DNA of 25,370 nucleotides, taken from the IMG/VR virus record IMGVR_UViG_3300017742_000108, positions 1 to 25,370 of that record, one strand, 5' to 3'. The number at the start of each line of letters is the position of its first letter. Position 1 is the stretch's first letter. Source of the stretch: a virus. The notes below the pieces were generated by a model, which saw nothing but the letters and a program-made list of their open reading frames with translations, was not told the DNA's origin and ran no database searches. This document shows, one piece after another, positions 8,341-13,606 of the stretch. Made by a program: the position numbers and the translations under genes.

Positions 8341-9306
8341 TTATCCCACCATAAATGACGGTGGTAGTTCGTATTTCATTTGCATCTCGTCTTCGATCTG
8401 AGCGATCTCGGCAGTAGCTTCTTGAAATAATTCTACACCGTTTAAAGTTACTCCACCTGGTAATTGTATTCCACCAAATTTTTTCATATTTTCTCCCCAT
8501 TGTCTTTTTAACAATGCGGTTAGATATTTCTTTAGGAACATATCGTCATATACTTCGTTGTATGTTTCTGGATTCAAAATTGCATATGCTTCTGCAATAA
8601 CGTAATCTCCTACATTAAATGTCATATCCCAATCAGTATCGATATAAAGTCTATTAGTTTTTCTGTTCCATCGTATTTGTCTTTGATTAACAAACATTTG
8701 ATCCAGTGTTGTTAAATGGCTTTGTACCATGGTGTAATACGTGAGGTCTGCACTTAACAAACTGTACATATCATTCATTCTAAACTGATACATAAGATCA
8801 AACATATTGTTTGTACCAGTTGTGGCATCATTTTGTCCAACCGGAAATAATCTTTGTATACTTAAAATCTCAGTGCCTATAGGAATGTAACCTTTTTCCA
8901 TATCACCAGCACTGTAGTGATTAGAAGATGATAGAGTAGCAGATAGTCCACTTACCGAACCATTGATAACTTCTCCTGCAGTAAATGTACCTAGAATATT
9001 GTCTATAGTAAAAGCAGTACCAGTTCCGCTAACTAGAATAGCTGTTGCGCCACTAGTTGCACCAGTTAGAGTTTCTCCTTTACTGAAGTTACTCGCAATG
9101 GACGTAGATATATTTAATGTAGAGCCTGTAATCTGGTGCTTTACGTAAGTTCTTTCTACACCATCAAAGTGATATTCTTGAAATAACTGTAAAGCATCAT
9201 CCACTCGGTCTTCTATCTGGTCCTCGTCAATATTAATTTCGATTACAGGAAAACCTAAGCGTCTTAAACAATAGTCTATAAGTCCTTGTCTACTTGATAA
9301 TGCCAT
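8341..9306 (-). CDS. 13: Neck protein (gp13) with embedded Gly/Ser-Ala repeats
   Basis: A 321-residue protein (T4 gp13 is 309). The N-terminal SSRQGLIDYCLRRLGFPVIE and NIDEDQIEDRVDDALQLFQE, the middle segment FRMNDMYSLLSADLTYYTMV with RQIRWNRKTNRLYIDTDWDM, and the ending QMKYELPPSFMVG are clear signatures of the marine T4-like neck protein. Residues about 74-125 are different: two copies of F(S/T)xGExxxGxxSGxxA separated by a Thr/Gly linker, a short beta-type module common in virion proteins of marine phages and inserted here into an otherwise standard neck protein. The ribosome site is a GGCGGG stretch about six bases before the ATG. The gene follows the fibre gene ending at 9317 by ten bases. 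Confidence 0.93.
   Translation of the reverse strand: MALSSRQGLIDYCLRRLGFPVIEINIDEDQIEDRVDDALQLFQEYHFDGVERTYVKHQITGSTLNISTSIASNFSKGETLTGATSGATAILVSGTGTAFTIDNILGTFTAGEVINGSVSGLSATLSSSNHYSAGDMEKGYIPIGTEILSIQRLFPVGQNDATTGTNNMFDLMYQFRMNDMYSLLSADLTYYTMVQSHLTTLDQMFVNQRQIRWNRKTNRLYIDTDWDMTFNVGDYVIAEAYAILNPETYNEVYDDMFLKKYLTALLKRQWGENMKKFGGIQLPGGVTLNGVELFQEATAEIAQIEDEMQMKYELPPSFMVG
8930..9088 (-). repeat. Two-copy F(S/T)xGExxxGxxSGxxA module in gene 13
   Basis: The coded units are FSKGETLTGATSGATAIL and FTAGEVINGSVSGLSATL, about 35 residues apart. They align over 18 residues without gaps. The extent is approximate. Such units occur in many marine phage structural proteins; here they interrupt the region between the N-terminal helices and the rest of the neck protein. 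Confidence 0.7.
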
Positions 9307-9316
9307 TTAACCCGCC

Positions 9317-10336
9317 TTATGATTGATCATATGCATACAAGAGTGCCTTGAGTGCATCAATTTCTTGTTTCACAAATGCAGTAGTAGCCAATTGCGTGGT
9401 ATTTGTACCAGTACTTGCTGTTGGTGCTGTTGGTGTACCCGTAAGAGCCGCACTAGCAAGTGGTGCTTTTGTTGCTATACTGTTTGTTACTGTTGTGCTA
9501 AAGTTTGCGTCATCGCCTAAAGCAGCCGCTAATTCATTTAATGTGTCCAATGCACCTGGTGCTGAGTCAACTAGCGCATCTGTCGCGTTTGAAATGGCGG
9601 TATTCATTGCAGTTATAGTTGGTATAACACTGGTATTAACAGCAATAGCGCCACTACCAGCAAGAGTTATACCAGTTCCTGCATTGAGATATGCATCTAC
9701 TTGTGAATTAACTCGGGAATTGGTGTAATATAAATTAGATGACCCTTCCGCAGTTTCATCTGTTGTCTGTGCATCAACATATGCTTTTACTGATTGTTGA
9801 CTTGGAAGTTTAGTGGCACTGTCACTTGCCATATTATCTTCGTCAATTAAAGCATTTGAAATTCTTGCATCGGCTCTAGCATTTGTGAAATAAAGATTAC
9901 TTGACCCCTCAGTCATCTCATCTGTATTATCTTTTGTGGCTATTTGACTCGCTACATATGCTTTTACTGATTGTTGTGACGGTGCTTTTGTGGCACTGTC
10001 TGTTGCCATATTGTCTTCGTCAAGTATGTCCAGAGTAACAACACCACTTGAAACTGAAATACCAGCACCAGCAGTAATGTGCGCTCTAACTTCCGATGCA
10101 CTTGGTCCAGTATAAGTTAGTACTCCAGTTGAACTGTTGTAAGAAAGCGATCCATCACCACCAGAATCTGTTACACTTATGTTCGATAGTTTGGCAAGAG
10201 TAAATCCACCGGCAGTTGATCCATCGTGGACTACCAGAGTATCCAGTGTAGTATCGACAGTTACTTCTCCAACCGCTCCAGTAAAACTAGAATGATCTGA
10301 CGTAGTTCCTCTTCGTAATTGTAATTTTGTTGGCAT
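9317..10336 (-). CDS. Tail-fibre-type virion protein with tandem SDSATxxPSQQSVKAYV modules
   Basis: A 339-residue low-complexity fibre protein rich in Thr, Ser and Ala. The N-terminus MPTKLQLRRGTTSDHSSFTG followed by GAVGEVTVDTTLDTLVVHDG is a common phage fibre N-terminal module. Residues about 100-215 hold two copies of DEDNMA(T/S)DSATKxPSQQSVKAYV, each followed by an EGSSNLYxTNxR unit; the same two units recur in the 420-residue protein at 10972. The C-terminal third (LNELAAALGDDANFSTTVTN, then AALTGTPTAPTASTGTNTTQ and LATTAFVKQ) is the classical phage tail fibre repeat. It lies directly upstream of gene 13. It may be a fibre, whisker-like or decoration protein; receptor binding is possible but not shown. 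Confidence 0.8.
   Translation of the reverse strand: MPTKLQLRRGTTSDHSSFTGAVGEVTVDTTLDTLVVHDGSTAGGFTLAKLSNISVTDSGGDGSLSYNSSTGVLTYTGPSASEVRAHITAGAGISVSSGVVTLDILDEDNMATDSATKAPSQQSVKAYVASQIATKDNTDEMTEGSSNLYFTNARADARISNALIDEDNMASDSATKLPSQQSVKAYVDAQTTDETAEGSSNLYYTNSRVNSQVDAYLNAGTGITLAGSGAIAVNTSVIPTITAMNTAISNATDALVDSAPGALDTLNELAAALGDDANFSTTVTNSIATKAPLASAALTGTPTAPTASTGTNTTQLATTAFVKQEIDALKALLYAYDQS
9781..10023 (-). repeat. Direct repeats coding SDSATxxPSQQSVKAYV units
   Basis: Two 66-base copies, 9781-9846 and 9958-10023, are highly similar at DNA level (for example GGCACTGTC and CTTTTACTGATTGTTG are shared), and a third, more diverged copy lies at 11847-11912 in a separate fibre gene. Such repeats can recombine and change fibre length or exchange fibre tips. 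Confidence 0.75.
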
Positions 10337-10355
10337 AGTTTATCTCTTTACTCTC

Positions 10356-10363
10356 TATAAATA
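10356..10363 (+). promoter_or_regulatory. Late-promoter-like octamer in the wrong direction
   Basis: TATAAATA reads on the plus strand in the 36-base gap between two minus-strand fibre genes. If active it would make RNA antisense to the fibre genes and in the direction of the plus-strand cassette 2.6 kb away. In AT-rich DNA a few chance matches per strand are expected, so this may mean nothing. Confidence 0.25.
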
Positions 10364-10372
10364 TATATTAGC

Positions 10373-10795
10373 TTACCAACTTGAAAGTGCAACACGTTTC
10401 CAGGTATTAGTAGCGACACAGACGTACATATAGTCCGAGTCGAAAGTTAAATCCCCTTTTGTTCCACTTGCAGTTGCACTGGCAGGCGCATCTGATTGTA
10501 TATTAGTTATTGTTATTACAGCGCCCATATCATACGCAGTTGAAGCAGTTGTGAGGTCACCCCAATCGTAAGCATCTCCAGTCGCAGTAGCTAAGGTACC
10601 AAAATCTAAGTCATTTGACCAAGTAAAAGATTCTGGTAATCTTGCGGCGCCTATGGAAATTATACTTCCGTCAGTTTTCTTAGAGTACAGTAGACGATCT
10701 GCCATATTCATGGCAATTTCACCCACAGCTAAGTCAGATGCAGTTGGTGCATCACTTGCTGTTTCGGATCTTTTTAATCGTATTACTGTAGCCAT
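10373..10795 (-). CDS. Small virion/fibre protein with shared N-terminal module
   Basis: A 140-residue protein beginning MATVIRLKRSETASDAPTAS followed by DLAVGEIAMNMADRLLYSKK, the same kind of N-terminal module (hydrophobic strand, KRS, then a LAxGEIAxN strand and a sheet ending in a Lys-Lys-Asp turn) as the fibre genes on either side. The middle has a repeating pattern of Asp-Trp/Asp-Phe-Gly steps (SNDLDFGTLATATGDAYDWG). The C-terminus ends DYMYVCVATNTWKRVALSSW, the typical closing strand of phage fibre head domains, where the sequence often says 'is what was measured and what was fitted'. It has no catalytic features. A role as a short fibre or fibre-attached cap is inferred from these features and its neighbours. 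Confidence 0.7.
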   Translation of the reverse strand: MATVIRLKRSETASDAPTASDLAVGEIAMNMADRLLYSKKTDGSIISIGAARLPESFTWSNDLDFGTLATATGDAYDWGDLTTASTAYDMGAVITITNIQSDAPASATASGTKGDLTFDSDYMYVCVATNTWKRVALSSW

Positions 10796-10945
10796 TTAGT
10801 CCTCTTCTTTTGTTTCTTCATTCTGAGTATTCAATGATTGTGTTGCAATCACTAACTTCGATTTCAAAACAATATTTTCTTGCGTCAAGCGGTTAATTTC
10901 TTCCGCCATAGTTTGAATATATTGATTCACTAATTTCTCATCCAT
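10796..10945 (-). CDS. Small coiled-coil protein (49 residues)
   Basis: A 49-codon gene between two fibre genes: MDEKLVNQYIQTMAEEINRL, then a TQENIVLKSKLVIA stretch and an acidic tail ending KEEED-like in Glu-Glu-Asp. It has a clear ribosome site (GGAG about seven bases before the ATG) and its stop codon lies directly against the start of the next gene, so it fills the gap between the genes exactly, which supports it being real. Heptad spacing of Ile, Leu and Val from about residue 10 to 37 indicates a single parallel coiled coil. Similar very small coiled-coil proteins accompany fibre genes in marine T4-like phages; a fibre trimerisation or assembly helper is a guess. Confidence 0.75.
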   Translation of the reverse strand: MDEKLVNQYIQTMAEEINRLTQENIVLKSKLVIATQSLNTQNEETKEED

Positions 10946-10971
10946 GTATCATCTCCAAAAATAATTAATTG

Positions 10972-12234
10972 TTAGTAAGTACCACCGTCTATAGTTGCGG
11001 CGTCAAGTCTAGTGTCAAATGCACTATTGAAACGTGCGGCTGTGTAGTAAAGATTACTTGATCCTTCACTAAGGGCATCCGTATCATGGTTTGCAATACT
11101 TGAAGTTGTACCAGTTACGTTACCAGTTACGTTGCCTTCCAAGTTTGCTACTAGTGATGCGACTGCATAACCAGTACCAGTAGTATCAACCACTGTTGTT
11201 GGTACTGCTTGTGTATCTTTAAACAGTTTCCACTTACCATCGTTTGCATCTCTGAAAAGACCACTGTATAGGTCTTGAGATCCAGACGTATCATAGAGTC
11301 CGTAGAAACCAATATCAACTGCATCGGAACTACTGTTGTTCGTTGCAAGTGCAAATAGTGGATCAACTACTTCCAAAGTCTGTGTGTTTACTTCTGTTCT
11401 AGTACCAGAAACAATCAAGTTACCAGAGACAGTAAGATTACCACCGATAGTTGGGTTAGTAGGAAGACCAATAGTAACTGCATTTGCTGATACTGCGGTT
11501 TCTATTTCATTTGTTGTACCATTGAAAGTAAGAGTTTCTCCGCCATCAATATCATTTGAAGTGCCACTATCACCAGCAATAGTAAATGAAGTTGAAACTG
11601 AAGCAGTACCTGCGGCTGTCAATCTACCTTGTGCGTCTACTGTAAAAGTAGGAATAGCAGTAGCACTACCATAACTACCTGCTGATACGGCGGTGTTATC
11701 TAGTGTGTGGGTAACTGCGTTACCAGATACCGCTGTTGTGATACCTGTTCCACCAGTAAGAGTAAGTGTTTCTGCATCTGTAATTGCTCCAGTACCAGAA
11801 TCACCAGCTATACCAAGGTCTACATAAAAATCTTTAGAATCTACGTATGCTTTAACTGATTGTTGAGTTGGGATAAGTGTAGCAGAATCACTGCTCATAT
11901 CATCTTCATCAACGAATGCTGTGGCTGTAATTGTGCCATCAGACAGTGATCCAAAACTAATAGTACCAGCGGCAATGTTGCCACTCGCATCTCTTTTTAC
12001 AAGTTTGTTTCCGGTATTCGCATTGGTTGCACCGTCAACGATATCTGTATAAAATTTACCACCAAGTTTGTGAATTACTGCACTGCTATCGTTATTTACG
12101 GATTCAATATAAAGAATGGCTCCTGCGCCATCATTACTTTTATCTTGGCTATACGCGAGTTCTGCTTCTACTAAATCCGTAGTTGCGGGTGCGGCAGAAG
12201 CGGTTGATCGCTTAATCTGAATTGTGGTTGCCAT
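10972..12234 (-). CDS. Tail-fibre-type virion protein (420 residues)
   Basis: Begins MATTIQIKRSTASAAPATTD, the N-terminal module shared with the two preceding fibre-type genes, followed by AELAYSQD and LGGKFYTDIVDG. Residues about 108-133 carry one DEDDMSSDSATLIPTQQSV unit. The centre has repeated GDSGT...ETLTLTGGTGI/ETLTFNGTTNEI strands, then NLTVSGNLIVSGTRTEVNTQ and LEVVDPLFALATNNSSSDAV, which is a well-known shaft-to-head junction in marine phage fibres, with SGLFRDANDGKWKLFKDTQA. The end contains EGNVTGNVTG, an EGSSNLYYTAAR unit and the tail TIDGGTY. The same final DGGTY closes the 92-residue gene at 12296. A ribosome site (GAGGAAAG) is present. Confidence 0.8.
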   Translation of the reverse strand: MATTIQIKRSTASAAPATTDLVEAELAYSQDKSNDGAGAILYIESVNNDSSAVIHKLGGKFYTDIVDGATNANTGNKLVKRDASGNIAAGTISFGSLSDGTITATAFVDEDDMSSDSATLIPTQQSVKAYVDSKDFYVDLGIAGDSGTGAITDAETLTLTGGTGITTAVSGNAVTHTLDNTAVSAGSYGSATAIPTFTVDAQGRLTAAGTASVSTSFTIAGDSGTSNDIDGGETLTFNGTTNEIETAVSANAVTIGLPTNPTIGGNLTVSGNLIVSGTRTEVNTQTLEVVDPLFALATNNSSSDAVDIGFYGLYDTSGSQDLYSGLFRDANDGKWKLFKDTQAVPTTVVDTTGTGYAVASLVANLEGNVTGNVTGTTSSIANHDTDALSEGSSNLYYTAARFNSAFDTRLDAATIDGGTY

Positions 12235-12295
12235 TTAATCTTTCCTCATTTTTTTTAGGTTTACTGAAATCTTTTGTTCATAACGAATGTAGTCA

Positions 12296-12574
12296 CTAAT
12301 ATGTTCCGCCATCCAGTGTCGTTAGATTCAATGAATCAATGTCAACGGATGCAGTTAATGCTTGAGCAACAAAATTGCCTGTTTCTTCATCATAAACCAA
12401 AGTATGACCGTCCAATAAACCGTTAGTTGAAATATCAATATTGGCTAAGTTTTGTAACTTTGCGTTTGTAATTGCCTGAGATTGTGTAGTAACAACTGAA
12501 GCAATAGTACTAGTTGATGGTATGCTTACCTTCGTAGTACTTGAATTTGATGGTATGCTTACTTTTATTGCCAT
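12296..12574 (-). CDS. Small fibre-associated protein ending in LDGGTY
   Basis: A 92-residue protein. The first 20 residues contain a doubled motif, KVSIPSNSSTTKVSIPSTST, and the middle SQAITNAKLQNLANIDISTN resembles a phage fibre linker unit, followed by LDGHTLVYDEETGNFVAQAL, a strand pair seen in many marine phage fibre proteins. The last residues, SLNLTTLDGGTY, match the end of the 420-residue fibre gene downstream (TIDGGTY). The ATG overlaps the stop of the preceding gene by one base (TAATG), so the two are translationally coupled. I cannot give a function; its place in the fibre cluster and its motifs suggest a virion accessory or fibre-tip protein. Confidence 0.7.
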   Translation of the reverse strand: MAIKVSIPSNSSTTKVSIPSTSTIASVVTTQSQAITNAKLQNLANIDISTNGLLDGHTLVYDEETGNFVAQALTASVDIDSLNLTTLDGGTY

Positions 12575-12900
12575 TACTTGGTAACCTCCGGAGTTACTGT
12601 CACAATTCCTTCCATAATTCTCAATGTTTCAGTTGAACTAGCAATCTCAATATCGTAAACATATCTTCCAGCCTTTACAGCAGATGACTGAGCGGCGGTC
12701 AAAGATATAGTAATCTGCCCCTCTAAATCTATTTTCGCTGTATTGAATGACGTATAAGTAGTAGTGTAATAACTTTTACGCATCTGAGAAGTGACGGTAT
12801 AATTCGTCAAATCTTTCTTAGTACCATCGTCATTCGTAAGATTGACCGTAAATGAAAAGGTTGTGCCCTGATCGATTACGATATTATTTACCGTTGCCAT
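12574..12900 (-). CDS. Virion protein with a beta-sandwich (Ig-like/baseplate-type) domain
   Basis: A 108-residue protein, all predicted beta: MATVNNIVIDQGTTFSFTVN, then NDDGTKKDLTNYTVTSQMRK, TAAQSSAVKAGRYVYDIEIA and a last strand RIMEGIVTVTPEVTK. The order 'dQGatf.....l...dG.p.DLtgyt..s.iR......G.Y.yDi......g....i..G.v.v.pevT' is that of a small beta-sandwich found in many phage neck, baseplate and fibre-associated proteins. It is the first gene of the minus-strand fibre operon: a ribosome site (GAGGA, eight bases upstream) and a perfect late promoter stand just before it, with the plus-strand cassette starting divergently 53 bases away. Probably an adaptor or decoration subunit. Confidence 0.75.
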   Translation of the reverse strand: MATVNNIVIDQGTTFSFTVNLTNDDGTKKDLTNYTVTSQMRKSYYTTTYTSFNTAKIDLEGQITISLTAAQSSAVKAGRYVYDIEIASSTETLRIMEGIVTVTPEVTK

Positions 12901-12927
12901 ATATTGCAGTTCCTCTGTTCTGTAATC

Positions 12928-12935
12928 TATTTATA
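12928..12935 (-). promoter_or_regulatory. T4-type late promoter for the 12900 fibre operon
   Basis: Exact TATAAATA on the minus strand, about 28 bases before the start of the first fibre gene, in the 52-base gap that separates the minus-strand fibre operon from the plus-strand glycosyltransferase cassette. The leader would be about 20 bases and contains the GAGGA ribosome site. Confidence 0.75.
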
Positions 12936-12952
12936 TAACATGGAGTTTAGAC

Positions 12953-13606
12953 TTGAAGACGATTCTTACACTTCTATACGGAGACAAGTACACCGTAGAT
13001 GATGTTCATAGAATATATGATGCCACCAATGGCAAGTATAATTACGTCTGTTTAACTGATAGTGATCATGCACACTTACTTCGACCTGAAATAAATGTTG
13101 AATTCATCAATAAAGATTTTGAAAGTCATTGGAAAAAGATACAACTATTTAGTCTAACAAATATTGGTAAAGTTCTTTACTTAGACCTAGATATTGTGAT
13201 ACAATCTGATATAGATGTATTCTTTAAATATTCTAAACATCCTACAGTATGTCAAACATATTGGAAAGATTTTGGTAGTAAATTTAATTCTTCGGTAATG
13301 ACATGGAATTCAAAAGATTGTGGCTACATATTTTATCACTGGCTAGAAAATCCTTATTACTACATGACTAAATATAATGACAATGATGATTGGTTTTTGT
13401 ATCATGAAAAGTTAATTCAACACACTTTTCCTAAAGGTATGATATATTCTTTCTTATGTGGAGTGGATCAAGAAACAGATACTTCACCAAGAGAATTCCA
13501 AATAAAGCCAGAATATCCTATTGTATTATTAAATGGACAAGATGAAACAAAAGTAAATTTGAGACAGAAATATTATGATGCATTTTCTATGCATAAAATG
13601 GGGTAA
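12953..13606 (+). CDS. GT-A glycosyltransferase (GT8-like), first of the plus-strand cassette, TTG start
   Basis: A 217-residue DxD glycosyltransferase. The first strand MKTILTLLYGDKYTVDDVHR begins the nucleotide-sugar binding fold, and the metal-binding DxD is Asp78-Leu-Asp80 in KVLYLDLDIVIQSDIDVFF-type context; NSSVMTWN near residue 115 is the second conserved acceptor-side element. It is predicted to transfer a sugar from a nucleotide donor. The start is TTG, chosen because a GGAG ribosome site lies seven bases before it, the frame has no in-frame ATG upstream, and paralogues align there. The ATG at 12940 is in another frame. It overlaps the next gene by 32 bases. It is the shortest and most diverged of the four related enzymes. 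Donor and acceptor are unknown. Confidence 0.82.
   Translation: MKTILTLLYGDKYTVDDVHRIYDATNGKYNYVCLTDSDHAHLLRPEINVEFINKDFESHWKKIQLFSLTNIGKVLYLDLDIVIQSDIDVFFKYSKHPTVCQTYWKDFGSKFNSSVMTWNSKDCGYIFYHWLENPYYYMTKYNDNDDWFLYHEKLIQHTFPKGMIYSFLCGVDQETDTSPREFQIKPEYPIVLLNGQDETKVNLRQKYYDAFSMHKMG

Noticed and set aside
8338-8345. GATAAATA on the minus strand just before gene 14
   Set aside because: One base off the octamer and only five bases from the gene 14 start, so a transcript from it would have no room for a ribosome site.
9323-9728. Plus-strand open frames opposite the fibre gene, one rich in cysteine
   Set aside because: Cys and Val runs come from reading Thr/Ala/Ser repeats antisense. The minus-strand fibre gene is clearly the coding frame.
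12235-12249. Four-codon leader (ATG AGG AAA GAT TAA) directly before the 420-residue fibre gene
   Set aside because: The ATG and AGGAAAG are adequately explained as the ribosome site; there is no sign of an attenuator or conserved leader peptide.
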